Position numbers and translations under genes: made by a program. Of a stretch of DNA of 64,000 nt, positions 1 through 11,513 are shown in pieces (position 1 is the first letter of the stretch; each line of letters begins with the position of its first letter). Location of the stretch: assembly GCA_011109175.1 (NCBI GenBank), contig RDEW01000020.1, forward strand, positions 309,273 to 373,272. The letters run 5' to 3'. The stretch comes from Dicyema japonicum (taxonomy: Eukaryota; Dicyemida; Rhombozoa; Dicyemidae). The notes under the pieces were generated by a model. That model was given only the letters and a program-made list of their open reading frames with translations, did not search any database and was not told where the DNA came from.

Positions 1-840
1 ACCTGACGCCATAGCTTACACAAAGTACCACAGAAAAATAATTCCGACCCTAAAGCACCTGTTTTGTGAATTGGGTTGTTGTTGTCTGGTCAAGGGCAAC
101 AACCATTTTTCAGTTTATTGCCCTTACGACTTCCTCAAAGGTAATTGATTTCTTTAATTGTGTAGTGACATGTCATTTTCGAATGTTTCTCTGCAGATTT
201 TCAGAGTAGGCCGCTATGCATTCTACTGGTCGATAAAGCTTATTAGAATTTTCCCATTAGTATCCTGCAGTTTTATTTTTGGAATATACGGGGAAAACCT
301 TGATTTTGTGATTTATCATTTTAATAGTAATAAGAAATTTTTTATTAATAAAACCCAAAATTGAGAAAATTTAGTAAACCCAGCTTTATTTAACCAACGA
401 AAAAGTTAACATCTAACAATCAACAATATTCCTCGCTACGTTCTCGTTGGCCACCTAGGCAGCTTCAATTCTGGTTGTTGAAACAGCTCTAAGATGGCTT
501 ATCCAATTGAGTTCTCTGCTCTATGCCTCATATACTCCAATGTCAGACTCTAGGGTCCGCTTTTAAACAATGGACTGTATATTGGCCTGGAGCTTCTTAT
601 CTACTCATAACTGTTTAGATAACCCTTGTGGTACTCTGTTGCAATTCCTTTTTCACGTATTACTATTAGAATCACTTTGCAACTGAAAATCTGCTTTATC
701 TCGTTTGCAAGAAATCACTACAATGCATTTTAATGTAGTCAAACACGAAACTCTTTCAAATGTTCGAACTATAAATTTAAAGCACATGAAATGACAGATT
801 ATTATTATTATTGAACCAGAAAACCACCGTCATAACCAAA
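1..840. other. AT-rich stretch with no recognised gene
   Basis: Only short open frames occur here, and none shows a family motif or splices into a longer frame with the short introns used elsewhere in the window. I see no tRNA, repeat array or transposon end. Confidence 0.5.
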
Positions 841-845
841 AGAAA

Positions 846-2040
846 CAAAATTTAGGTGATCCCGGCTTCCCTCAACAGTCTTCGCATTTTTTCTCGGTGT
901 TCCGACTGCGTTCCTGCGCATTTCCGATATGGAGGGGGTCCGCATACTTGAATCCTTCGCATGAGCACTGTTGCAGTCGCCTCTATCAAAGTTTCTAGGT
1001 TTCTGAGTAGGATTTCCAAACGGGAATTTTTCTTAAGTAGGTTTGCTGCCTTCACTTGAATGTTGCAGATCTTGTCCAAATTTGTTATGAACTCCTTTAA
1101 TGTATTTAGGTGTGTGATAGTTGATCGTCCCTCTTTAAACCATAATGAAATCTGCCGTCTGGGAGGGAATGTCGTGTGAGTTCATAACCATCCATTCTAG
1201 GATTCTTGTCTGGACGCACAAGAGCGACAAAGGCCTGTAAGAAGCAGGGTCCTCCCTTGGTTTCCCAGGCTTCAGTATTGGATGAATATTCAAGTTTCCA
1301 TATAGCGGGAATACAATTGAAGTTGATTGAGTAGTTAAAGATTCATGTTAGTGCTGATACGCCCATTATGCCCATCTTTTTCAACAAAATGATCGGGATC
1401 CCCTTCCGGTCCACAGAAATGTGTGTTCTTTGTTTGATAGATCTCCAAAGCGACATCTCCCAATAAAAATACATTATTGGATGCCTTCTTTTTGGTTTCT
1501 TGTGTGGAGGAATATCCATCCTTAGGAATGGTTTGTGGCTTATTCTCACAAATGTTTGATAAATCTATTCAGATCCATCTCCTGTTCACGGTCTCCCTCG
1601 ATTTTGTTTTCAGCGTTTTTGTCATTTCGCAGCATCCTCCACATCTTGGTAAGTGAACTATTTATTCATAGCATTAGAAATTCGGTCCAGTTTTGTTTTT
1701 TGGAGAAGTTTTGTCTTTTTGTTGATCTCCATGTTCAGTGCACGAATTCTGTTAGTATCATGTTTTGTTAGGTGCTTTTTACGTTTGAAACATTTCCTTT
1801 TTTTTATTAGTTTAAATGTGCTAGCATCATATATCTTTTCGGTGAGTTTTAAGATTCCTTTTCTGAATAATAGTTTTCTTCCTTCCAGAATCACCTTATT
1901 AAAGTGATGGACTGCTCTATCAATTGAGTTGAAATTATTCGGATGGAAATTCAATAGGGCCGAGTCCACGTATCTTCTGAATCCTGTCCAGTCAGCATTA
2001 ATATAGTTATAGAAAATGACGTGTTTTGACCGCGTCATTA
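846..2040 (-). mobile_element. Degenerate non-LTR retrotransposon (Jockey/CR1-like ORF2 remnant)
   Basis: Read on the minus strand, 2038-1658 gives a Lys-rich endonuclease-to-RT linker. About 1300-1170 gives the first RT block (KPGKPREDPASYRPLSLL). 1079-852 gives a C-terminal tail ending KMRRLLREAGIT. The 3' end at about 846 (GGGATCACC on the minus strand) is nearly the same as that of the neighbouring LINE ending at about 2278, so both belong to one family. Frames change several times and stops interrupt, so it is inactive. Confidence 0.75.
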
Positions 2041-2214
2041 ATGTACAATTGAAAATAAAAATCTAATGATTCATCTTATTTTAATGGGACTATTATAAAC
2101 TTTTTATGAAAAAAATTATATTAATATTTAAAAATATTTAAATAAAAAATAAACTTAATTAATTAAAATGATCGGCCCCAATTTTTCTTGATTTATTTTT
2201 GAATTACTTTATTT

Positions 2215-3030
2215 CAGTTATTTATTTTATTAACCCGAAATCACGAGAAAGAGGATAAAAGTTATTGTTTAATTAAGTGATCCCGGTGTCCATAACAGTC
2301 TTTTTTCTGCCGTTAGTTTTGGAGTTCCTTCACAGCGGGGAAGGTTTCTTATCATATCTCGGGCAGGCGTCCATATATAATCTGATGTGCGGTCCGAGGG
2401 AATGGTCAGGGAGACTTTGCCATCTTGAGGAAGTCCCGGTGACGTTCCGTGAGGTATTCCATGATTGGGGGACGTCTAGTGTTCTCCGCAGTAACGAGGT
2501 GGACGTCTTTTTCGACGATCTTACTAGAATCCTGAGACATCGATTTTGTAAAACCTCCAGCTTGTTCTGTGCCGATATTGATAAGGGGCAATTCATGCAT
2601 CAAGGCGTACTCGATACTAGGTAAAACGAATTGTTTGTATAGAAGCTCTAACGATGGGCGAGAAGAATCTGGAGAGTGAGAGAAAGCATTGAGAATTCCA
2701 ATTCTCTTTTGGATCCTCGCGGTTACCAGGTCCACTTAATGGGTAAGTATGAGTATGAGATCCAGGATGACTCAAAGGATTGAGAGGGTCTTCTTAATGG
2801 GAAGCGGGGAGTCATACAATGTTGTTCGTGGTGTTGCCCGTAATTCTTTTCGTGCTGAGGTAAAAGTCATTACATGCGACTATCCTGGTGATATATTCAG
2901 ACGGTTCTTTAGAAACCAAGGACGTGTCGCCTCCTCGATTCTTCGATGTTTCACTGCGACCACGATATCATCCGCATGTGATAGAAGAATTGTGTTTTTG
3001 GTGGTTGGGGATGGTAGGTCACTGATGAAC
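2215..3030 (-). mobile_element. 5'-truncated LINE inserted in exon 1 of the cathepsin copy
   Basis: The minus strand carries an RT palm box (HADDIVVAV, about 2990-2960, a variant of YADD), then thumb/connection sequence (LYKQFVLPSIEYAL, LEVLQNRCLRILVRS) and a 3' UTR ending with CTCTTTCTCGTGATTT. Comparison with cathepsin copy B shows the exon continuous there, so the borders are about 2214/2215 and 3030/3031. A short duplication of TTATTT (about 2209-2214 and 3032-3037) is consistent with target-primed insertion. Confidence 0.8.
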
Positions 3031-3522
3031 ATTATTTTATCTAAAATTCATTTCAGATACGAATCAATCAAGTATTCACTTAAAGACGATGAATATTATG
3101 AAATCCAATGGAATAATTTCATAGAAAAATATAGTTAAATTTATTTTACTTTTTTTTTTACAGATAAATCATATTCTGGTTTAGAACTCCATGTTAGAAT
3201 GGCTATTTTTACTGAAAACTTAAGATTGATTGACAACCACAATCTACTTTTTAATCAAGGAAAATATTTGTATGAATTGGGAATTAATCAGTTTGCTGAC
3301 TTGGCTTATTTACTATATATTTTTGTAGACAAGAAGAGAATTTAGCAAGCCGAACAAATTCACGTTTAATACTTATTCTAATAATACATTCACAGAAGAA
3401 TTACTGTATGATTAAATTGTTCATGTAAATAAAAAGAGATTTCCGAGATTTTTTAGTTGGGTAAAACGAAACTGTTTTACTAATATAAAATTTCAAAAAT
3501 ATTGGTGTGGGAGTTGCTATGC

Positions 3523-3537
3523 ATTTGGAACAGTTAA
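3523..3537 (+). repeat. Target-site duplication of the SINE, left copy
   Basis: ATTTGGAACAGTTAA is repeated exactly at 3867-3881 on the other side of the SINE. Joining the flanks at this repeat restores the cathepsin reading (…AFG-TVNE…) as in the paralogue. Confidence 0.92.
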
Positions 3538-3866
3538 TACTAATATTATAATAAAGCCTTTTCACGAGAGCCATAGAATTTATAGCTTGCATAGGCAGGA
3601 CACACACTTTATTTAAGTAAAGAACAGTTAATTTTAACTAATCGTAGAACCAAGGAATGATCTTCACTTCTTTTTTTCTTTTTCTTGTGTGAGTGTCCTT
3701 TCTAGACAATCCAGTTCCGCAGTGAGTATCTACTGATGACGGCGTCACTCGTCAAACCCTTTCTGCATTATAGATGCGTGGAATTTTCCACCAGGTGAAC
3801 AGCAACGAGATTTGAAACCGTAACCTAAGCCCGACACCTAACACCTAACCACTATGCCACCCGGCT
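3538..3866 (-). mobile_element. tRNA-derived SINE, full length
   Basis: On the minus strand the element begins with a tRNA-like head. An A box resembling TGGCATAGTGGTTAGG lies at about 3841-3859 and a B box (GGTTTCAAATCTC) at 3807-3819. An unrelated body follows, with a T/C-rich tract near 3665-3690, then a tail ending CGTGAAAAGGCTTTATTA. It is flanked by a perfect 15-bp direct repeat and sits inside the catalytic exon of the cathepsin copy. Full or nearly full copies occur at 28,627-28,917 and 62,838-63,147, and 5'-truncated ones at 17,738-17,848 and 46,838-46,945. Confidence 0.88.
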
Positions 3867-3881
3867 ATTTGGAACAGTTAA
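3867..3881 (+). repeat. Target-site duplication of the SINE, right copy
   Basis: This is an exact 15-bp repeat of 3523-3537 and marks the 5' (head) side of the minus-oriented SINE. Confidence 0.92.
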
Positions 3882-4489
3882 CGAATGTTTAATGCATTTA
3901 GTTGGTCACAGTGGAGTCACATTTAACAATTAAACGCAATTTTCTTATATCTATAATTGTTTCTACAAATAATTCTATAGGAGGATAAATGTAAATATGA
4001 GGGTCAACCAGATATTAAATTTAAATTGATTGGTTATAAAACAATCAGTAATGGTGACGAACAAATGCTTATGGATGTTCTCATTAATGTCGGTCTTGTT
4101 AGTGTCTATTTTGATAGTTATTTTATTCAAGGTTATGCTCGAGGTAAAAATAAATAAAACGTTTAGGAATATACCTTATCAGAAATTGTTTAAACGAGGA
4201 ATATAATCATTTAATGTTTGTTGTCGGTTATGGGACTATAAAAGGAGAACAGTATTGGCTTATAAAAAATGGATGGTGCAAAAAATGAGGTATATCTGGC
4301 TATTTTAAACTTTCACGTGGGGAAAATACCTGCAGATTTCTTTCCTATCCCAGTTATCCTATAATCGAATAATTTGGTCGTTAACTTTTGGTTTTAAAGG
4401 GATTAAATCATAATTTCAGTTTTTAACATAAAAATATCATTTATATCCAAATTTTATTATTTATCAAAATAAGTGAAAGTAATTATGTT

Positions 4490-5000
4490 ATAACGCCCGT
4501 CTAACTCAATCTTCTCTCCTTGCGGCCAATCCCTATTACTTGTATAGGCGTGTTCACGTCACTGCATACTCCACATCCAGAGACTACCCTAGATTGACAT
4601 TCCATGCCGTTTTCCTTATCAACAGACATCGGTACTCCTTCCTTTCCTCAGCTTGCATACTCTTTAAAGTCTTCCGTAACACTAGCGTCTTTATATAAGC
4701 TTTGACCCTCTCCTCCACTTTTAAAGAATCTAGAGACAATTCCATCCTAAATGATGACCACAGGGATTATTCTCACCTTTGCGCAATGAATAATTTCAAG
4801 TTCGTTCGTTAGTAGGTCATACTTGTGGAACTTTTCTATCTCGACCTGCTTGAGGCAGTTTTGCGAAGTGATCCCAATTTCAACGAGAGTAATCGTATTT
4901 TTTTCTTATCATAAACGAAAATGTCGGGTTTGTCATTCGTTACGAAAATTTTTATCCAATACTCTATATTAAATTTATATTAATTATCGGTCAAATACGA
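4490..5000 (-). mobile_element. LINE ORF2 C-terminal tail remnant
   Basis: The minus strand reads IFVTNDKPDIFVYDKKKN, then LVEIGITSQNCLKQVEIEK and HKYDLLTNELEIIHCAKVRI. This is the conserved segment after the RT in one group of animal non-LTR elements, and it ends with a GCGVCSDVN motif. A related plus-strand fragment lies at 38,370-38,530. Stops interrupt the frame. Confidence 0.65.
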
Positions 5001-5106
5001 AATTTAATACTCTTATGTCAACAACTTTTATGCTCGAATATTTATTCAGTCCTTGTTTATTTAGAGACGTTCTTTAAAACAATCTGCTTGAAAATGTTTC
5101 AACTAA

Positions 5107-5400
5107 AAAATTTGACCGCTTCATTCTGGGATCCAGGCCATGCTTCTAAGCAGGCAGAAAATCAGAAGAGAAGGAAGAACCGAAGCCATTCGAGAATAAC
5201 TTGTTTATCCCATTTGCTGTTGAGACGTCAGGAGTCAATGTCCCACAGACAGACGATCTAATCCGTCAGTTCGGCTAAATGATCCAAAGGGTCACCAATG
5301 ATCCACGTGAGACTGCATGGTTTCGAGAGCGTATCTCGATAGTTTTTGTCAGAGGAGACAGTATGGGAATTCAAGTTCCCCAAATTAAGTGTTCTTTCAA
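5107..5400 (+). mobile_element. LINE ORF2 C-terminal remnant, second fragment
   Basis: The plus strand reads LFIPFAVETSGVNVPQ, then a block with WFRERISIVFVRGDSMGI. This resembles the extreme C-terminus of LINE polyproteins. It lies tail to tail with the minus-strand fragment just upstream, suggesting an inverted or nested arrangement. Confidence 0.45.
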
Positions 5401-6895
5401 CTATTTAATCTAAAATTAATAAAATTATTTAGAAAAAGATTGTTAAAATTGCAGGTTTAAGGAGGATCGACTCCCTCAAATGGAGATTCGACGCTTTCCA
5501 GCGAAACATTCAAAGTTTCCAAGTCATTGGGACGATTAGAAAATTAAAGAACGATGACCGTGGTCTGACTGGATACCAATTGACCTCTTAAAGAAGCCCA
5601 CTCTCAGTCTGCTGAACTGAGTAGTAAGATTACACAGCGGTAGTCTCAAGTTGAGTTATATCCCCAGACGTTAAAAGGTATAGGAATTCGTTTTGCAAGA
5701 AAACCCCCTGGAAGTCCCTGATGATAACGACCAATTAACTCGCTGCCTGTCGTCGTTAAAATTTTAGATTGATACAATAGAAACTAGCACAAATATATAT
5801 AAGACATCCTCTCGGACCTTCAGATAAATTCAGCGAAGGGCGATCCTGTGGTGACTGCCTCTGAAGGTTAAACTCTCAGATAAGGCGCCATAAGGAAATG
5901 AAACACTCTTGTTAGACATGGACAGGGCGCACTACTCGTCTTTGACGATGGCCTTAGAAGAGCCTTGCAGAAGCAAAAATGGAATTAATTAGCTGGATTT
6001 GGTTTCTATGCTTGAGTGCTCTTCACACATCTCAGCTGAACCGAGATACCTAAGCCATAATGTTGACACTAGTGTGTTGCCCTATACTCACTTATGGACT
6101 CTTGTTACCTCAATGAGGAAAACAAAAACTCCTAGGGATTTCTTATAGAACCTGGGGAACTTTCACAATTTTAAGGAATTTCCAAAATAATTTAAAATTT
6201 TATTTTTAGTTAATTTTGTAGTCTCCATAAGCATTCAAATTGTCGAAATTATAATGTAACCACCATTGTGATCGGTGTATTGTGTGTCAATTTGATTGAT
6301 GTAGTAGATCTAATTTGATTGTCACACCCTATTATGGTTGATTACGTAAATGTATTAATGTTTGGTTAACAATAATTAAATTACCTAAATGATTTGGAAT
6401 ACGTAATTCGCATTTTTAAAACAAAATCATCATTTCTTACTTAATCCGTATGTCATAGAAATCACATACTATTAACGTTTGTGACATTTTTATCCCTTAT
6501 AACTAAGGAATCACAACTTGTGAATCATGCCTAAAAACAAGAAATATTTTATTTATCAACAACAGATACGAGTCAATGGGCAACAAGCTAATTTATCCAA
6601 TTGCAGAAGCATGGACATAAAATATATGCAAGTCCATCCAGGATCACCATAAGGGCAAAAAATCCATTTCTCTTCAATGGAGTGAGAGAAAGGGAATGAT
6701 TATTTTTGGGTCACCCTGGCACTGCGAGTCATTTGTAACCAGTAGATCACATGACGGATGTATTAAGTAGATGATAAATTAATATAATTAAAATTATAAT
6801 TTAATCCTATTTAAATTCTACTTAAAGGTTTTATATTTTTTAAACTGGTTAACCAAGTTGAATAAAATATTGAAATAATAAAATTTAATCAAAGA
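5401..6895. other. No gene recognised
   Basis: The interval is AT-rich and without a convincing open frame on either strand. The segment 5440-6160 is less AT-rich and may be an old repeat, but I find no second copy in this window and no motif. Confidence 0.5.
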
Positions 6896-8532
6896 ATGAA
6901 ACGTCCACGAATATTTCCAAAAGGAATTGTCTGTCCTCCCAAACTCATACTATGTATACTAATATTGGATGAGGTATAACAATGTCCACACCATTTGTGT
7001 ACCTTTAGATATCTAATAATACACTTGTAGCATATACTGAAACATTTCTACCCCAAATGATTCGCGTTGTGGTTTGTGATAACAATAGTTTTTTGGCTTT
7101 GCTGAAAATCAGAAAGGATATTTTGTAGGTATTGTCCAAACCTGCTTTTACGTTGGTAGGGTCTTCGGGAGGTTGATTTCTCTTTATTTCAGTATCGCAA
7201 TCGGCCGAATATCCGATAAAATGAACAAGTTCACCATCCTCACCATTTGCTTGTGTCTCTCAGCAATATTCACCTTCGCCTTTGGATTCACTATTAACAT
7301 ATACTACGTCATCGTCCTGAGGTTTCTCATCGGAATGGTCTCAGGTATTTCGTCCTTCTACAATCAGGGGTTTCAATAATCGACAAGTCAATAATTCACG
7401 CGGTCTGTAATAACGGAAACCAATCCATCGGGATGTTATTCTACGGAATTGGGGTTGCTGCTGCTCAAACAATTGCCCCACTCATTGGCGGTAGTCTCAT
7501 AATTTAAAAACAAGGATATATGCAAAATCCAGTCAAACTGTATCCCAATGTCTTTGGAGACAACCTCTTCTTTGTAAAATTTCCTTATTTTCTGACCTCC
7601 GTTTGCGTGCTTTGCATACTTACAGTTAATATTGTGCTGGTTTTGATCGCCCAGTATTCCCAGAGAAATAAGTACCTATTTTTTTTACCTGTTAGACTAC
7701 CTGCGATCAATTCTAGGTCAACGATGACCTCTGGAGACGTGGAGGAGTTCGAATCAACCGCGGAAGCCTTCAAACGGATAATAAAGTCAAATTTGTGTGA
7801 AATTAGGTACAAAATGACGGCCATATCCCTGGGAATATACATGCTGTACTCTCTTGTGACAATCGCCATCGACGAGCTATTTGTAGTGTTTTTATCCACC
7901 GCTTTATTCGACGGTTTCCGCCGTTCTGACTTTTAGGTGGACTCGGGTTCTCCAGCAAGCAAATTGGGACGTTTTTGATTTTTTCTTCGCTTCCTTCGAT
8001 ATTCATTCACATCATAATATTTACCCAACTAATCCACAAAATTGGAATCATTCAGGTGGTTAGAATGCCTTATAGCAGTCTATAAAAATATGTCACCTCG
8101 TAATGATCCCCCTGATTTTGGCCATCCCCTTTTCCTACCATTATTGGGACAGATAGTGATTTTGGGTTTATTTCAGTATTTCAGAAATGGTTTTGTTGTA
8201 CGTCACGTTTATTCTCATAAAAATATGTGGGAATGTCAACAGTGGAACCACCAGTCTCCTTGTTAACAATTCTGTCAAAATGGAGGACGTCGGAAGCGTG
8301 AATGGAATCGGTCTTTCCATGGCCTGTGCCTTCAGGTTGGTTTTTAACTTAGTTTAGGGCATTGGCTCCGATCACATTTGATTCCATTTACTCAGCTTCA
8401 ATTTCTCTGAATTTAGGGATCGGGAAGATCGTTGGTGGACTGATCTCCTTCAGTTCCATCGGAGTCTTCACAGTCATTATTAGTATTCTCTGTTGCTACA
8501 TCCCGACCTCTCTAAACTCTAGAAGGATATGA
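6896..8532 (+). CDS. ZIF-like major facilitator superfamily transporter (10 exons, ultrashort introns)
   Basis: A multipass secondary transporter, by family an organic-ion or metal-chelate antiporter; the substrate cannot be read from sequence. Exons are 6896-6973, 7009-7065, 7089-7171, 7193-7344, 7368-7490, 7515-7913, 7937-8055, 8079-8155, 8177-8335 and 8358-8532. Introns are 35, 23, 21, 23, 24, 23, 23, 21 and 22 nt. The joined frame is 1422 nt (473 aa) with no stop. MFS features appear in order: TM2 with GYFVGIVQTCFYVGR, the loop 2-3 motif GRISDK, LRFLIGMVSG in TM4, APLIGG in TM5, then KLYPNVF and KFPYFL, which place it near plant ZIF1/fungal-type MFS proteins. The second half has SVNGIGLSMACAFRALAP. 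The start is the first ATG of the frame; the 35-nt first intron is the least certain. All lesions seen in other genes are absent here. Confidence 0.88.
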
Positions 8533-8837
8533 ATCTTCCATATTTAACAAAAATCTTGGCTTTAATTTTATTATAATTTTTGATTTTTGAAATCTATGAG
8601 CATCTAATCTACATGTGATAACATTTTTGATAGTTTGCCTTGTGGTATTTACAAATTCATTTCCTGTAGTTTTTTTCGAATTAAGGTATAACAATCGATA
8701 ATTACTGATGATTCCGTGCTTTTTTAATTTGACCAGACATGACAAAAACCAACACATTGGTGCTTTCCATACTTTATTTGTAAAATCTGGGTTTCCGATG
8801 TCTCCCGGGAAAGGAGAGGTTATATCCTCCTGAGGAA

Positions 8838-9050
8838 ATGAAAAAATTAAGTGTACTAGAGCTACGTCGCCAGCTCAATTTTAGACCAATATCTACGAGC
8901 GAACTAAACGGAATTAAAAAAACTGTAAAAAATCAAACTAAAAGATATCCCACAATGGTCATCAATTTTCATGTTTGTCCTAAAGAAACTCCAAAATACT
9001 CCTCTGATATATCTTTTCAGACGTCTATAGTTACAAAGGCATATTTTTAG
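8838..9050 (+). CDS. Small unrecognised open frame
   Basis: A 70-residue frame begins MKKLSVLELRRQLNF and is rich in Lys, Thr and Ser. The frame is open for some 20 codons upstream, reading GKERLYPPEE, so an upstream exon is possible. I could not find a joining intron that gives a longer product and I recognise no family. It lies 300 bp downstream of the transporter on the same strand. It may be an exon of an unidentified gene or chance. Confidence 0.25.
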   Translation: MKKLSVLELRRQLNFRPISTSELNGIKKTVKNQTKRYPTMVINFHVCPKETPKYSSDISFQTSIVTKAYF

Positions 9051-9059
9051 CAGTAAAAA

Positions 9060-10420
9060 TTATCAGTATAGCTCTAAACTGGAAATATGCATAGGAATAT
9101 GAGTTTATGGAATGTTCAACAGGTCACCAGTATTGATGATGTCCATCAAAAGAAAGCCGCGAAGGCAGTAAGTAGTGTTAATTAGAATAGTCCATAAATG
9201 TCGTTTAGGCTAGTAATACGTTCATTATAACACTCTAGCTGTGCATATTTCCTTGACTCATTTCAATAGGTTTATGTCTCATTTTGGTCGATGTAGATCT
9301 CATTTTGTTTATTGGAGTTGTATGCCAAATGAATAATACAGGAAACAAAAATCGTGAACAATATGATAATAAACACCGGTTTTATTGGAACTTACTAGTT
9401 TTGGTTATTTGTGAAACTTTTGAGATCTTCAGATCACTGAGTGAGACAATACTCCATTTGATAATTGAGAATCTTGTAAAAGTTGAGTCAACTTTTTTTC
9501 AAGGCAGTTTTTTTCCAAAAAGGAGATACATCTAATTTGGGAATTTGACTTCAGGTTATTGTTAAAGCTAAAATTAAAGATTTTTGACTCATCTCAGTTG
9601 AATTGTCAAATAGCGATCTCACTGATTTTCGAAATTACCTCCATGACTCTATGCCAGGAAACTCGACCAGAATATCTTTTTTCATTTATATGCATCCTCA
9701 ATCGTTTGCACTATCTGCTTCCTTTTTTCTTACTAAAACAGAATCAATTCCGTGTTGAATCTTCTAAAAATCAGAGTAAAGGTAGAAAACGTAAGGTTTT
9801 CCAATGATTTAATTGATTTTCTTGTTCTTAAAGGAGCTAAGGGTAACCTTCAAGTGGAACAAGAGTAATTAATATCCTGAATGATGGTCTTTGCGTAACG
9901 GAGAGGAGAGGTTAAATAGTAAGATGAGTGGTGAGTCTCGCGGTACTCCTGTTGACACAAGACAAGATTTTTCACTTTGTATTCTATGTCGTACGGAAAA
10001 AAATTCCATAACCACTGTTGGTGCTTGGATGATTTGAAGAGATCTTTTTGTTAAAATGGTCCTCATAGAGAGTTGAACATCATGTGTAGAAATGTCGTTA
10101 ATAGAATAGGAGATTGATCCAGGTGTCTTATGGCCGATCAGCCAACCTTGAAACGTTTATGAAAGAATGGTCATAGGAAAACAAGTTGTGGAAAATTAGT
10201 AAACCTCAAACAGCCTTGAAAGGATACATTCTAGATAGTGTAGAAATACGGCCTCTTTTAGTTTCTTTATTTTTGTTTAATCAAGGAGTTATTCTATGAT
10301 CCCACCCTAAAGACCTAAGTATTTAAATTGGATCACTGAGATCAGGTTGATGAAGAGAGGCTATCGATCTATCCAGACCAGAAGGGGAGAGAAAATGATA
10401 GAGGAATCGCATGTGATTTT
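9060..10420. other. No gene recognised
   Basis: Short open frames at 9284-9535 and 9559-9807 on the plus strand have low-complexity hydrophobic composition and no motif. Nothing splices into a recognisable protein. Confidence 0.45.
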
Positions 10421-10424
10421 CATT

Positions 10425-10505
10425 ACGATAAGGTTGACCAATCGTATTACTGGGTTTACATATCGTATTGTAATTACGATAAGGTTGACCTATCGCATTA
10501 CTGGT
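10425..10505 (+). repeat. Imperfect direct repeat pair
   Basis: ACGATAAGGTTGACC followed by (A/T)ATCG(T/C)ATTACTGG occurs twice, about 51 bp apart. The right copy marks the left edge of the ferritin duplication, since its ATTACTGGTGATTAAAATTG is found again at about 32,733. Confidence 0.6.
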
Positions 10506-10883
10506 GATTAAAATTGATCCGTCATGCTTACAATGAAGGGAAACCACTAATTTATGTTAATTTCCGGCCGAATAAATAGAAGAAAATTAAAATTAAAAAG
10601 TGCACAAAAAGTTCAGATGGAACGGAAATATTCCGCTTTATCATGTTCGAGTTGATTTAGAGACATTTCGATTCACGACATGTTTAGCAACCAATACATT
10701 CTGGAATTCATTTATTAACCACAAGAACTCCAAGAAATAAAGTGCTAGTACAAACTTATTAGGTGACACCGACAATGATTTCAAGACTCAACATGAATTA
10801 AACTCAATTTTGATAAATTTAATGATTATTTGTCAATTATATGGGCGGTTAATCAAAATGAATTAAATACGGTAAATTTAGAA

Positions 10884-10891
10884 TATAAATA
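10884..10891 (+). promoter_or_regulatory. Probable TATA box of ferritin
   Basis: TATAAATA lies 39 bp before the ferritin ATG and is kept in the second copy (33,087-33,094). It implies a very short 5' UTR. No CAGTGN-loop hairpin of an iron-responsive element is visible between this box and the ATG. Confidence 0.5.
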
Positions 10892-10929
10892 GAGTTTGTT
10901 TGCTTTTTGACAATAATCGAGCGTTATCA

Positions 10930-11513
10930 ATGAGTAATCCGATTGTTGATGGGAAATATGAGTTCACTGGGGACATTGAGAGTTCCATAAACAAGCAAAT
11001 CAACAATGAACTGACTGCTTTCTACATTTACATGAATTTGGTTGAATAATGAACTTATAGATAGAGCAATTACTTCAGCCAAGTGACTGTGAGCTACCCT
11101 GGGGCTGCAAAGTACTTTGAGAAGAAATCCGCGGAGGAGTTGGAGCATGCTAAACGATTCATGGACTACCAAATCAGAAGAGGTGGAGCTGTCTCACTAA
11201 AAAAGATTGATGTCAGTTTTATTAATGATAAATAGGGGATTCAATCCAAGTCTCTTAATATTTACGATGCCTTGATGATCGCTTATGATGCTGAACGTCA
11301 AATCACTTCAGAGATTTATAACATGTCGACTTTGGCACAGAATAGTAATGATGTTGACGTTTACTTTGGGTTAATCTGTAGTTTGAAAATTTCATTGCTG
11401 AATTCATTAAGGAACAAATTGACGATATCTCCCAGCTGGCCAAATTGATCGCTCAATGCGGAAGATGTGAGACTGAATCGGATCGGATGTACTTCGATAG
11501 GCATCTCAGTTAA
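10930..11513 (+). CDS. Ferritin, heavy-chain type, intact copy
   Basis: Iron-storage subunit that oxidises Fe(II) and stores it in a 24-mer cage. Exons 10930-11040, 11065-11211, 11236-11358 and 11382-11513 are separated by introns of 24, 24 and 23 nt and give 170 aa. Helix A holds INKQINNELTAFYIY with Glu27 and Tyr34. Helix B holds EELEHAKRF with Glu62 and His65. Helix D holds KEQI with the Gln that corresponds to Gln141. The C-terminus (MYFDRHLS) matches animal ferritins. The residue aligned with Glu107 of human H-chain appears to be Met100, so one ferroxidase ligand may differ. There is no signal peptide, so it is cytosolic. A possible polyadenylation signal AATAAA is at 11,778. The copy at 33,132 is the same gene with one base missing. 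Confidence 0.95.

Larger units (their letters stand above)
2168..4372 (+). pseudogene. Cathepsin L-like cysteine protease, copy A, broken by nested LINE and SINE
   Basis: This is homologous along its length to the better copy at 57,087-58,242 on the minus strand; homology includes about 65 bp of AT-rich 5' flank. The start is at 2168, but the signal-peptide region is frameshifted. A LINE (2215-3030) then splits exon 1. From 3031 the I29 inhibitor propeptide is readable, with a 30-nt intron (gttaaat...ttacag) and a GINQFADL block. The active-site segment WCGSCYAFG is intact, but a SINE (3538-3866) follows directly after it. The C-terminal part (YWLIKNGW) is followed by a TGA where copy B has the Gly of its GREWG segment. 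With two insertions and several lesions this is a pseudogene. Confidence 0.85.

Noticed and set aside
3750-3866. tRNA gene
   Set aside because: A and B boxes are present here and at 63,085-63,139, but no acceptor stem closes, and the sequence is followed by a shared SINE body and flanked by a target duplication.
10880-10930. Iron-responsive element before ferritin
   Set aside because: No CAGTGN loop with a C-bulge stem is present in the short leader.
10930-11513. Bacterial ferritin acquired by transfer
   Set aside because: INKQINNELTAFYIY, EELEHA and the C-terminal FDRHLS follow animal H-ferritin, and the introns are native in style.
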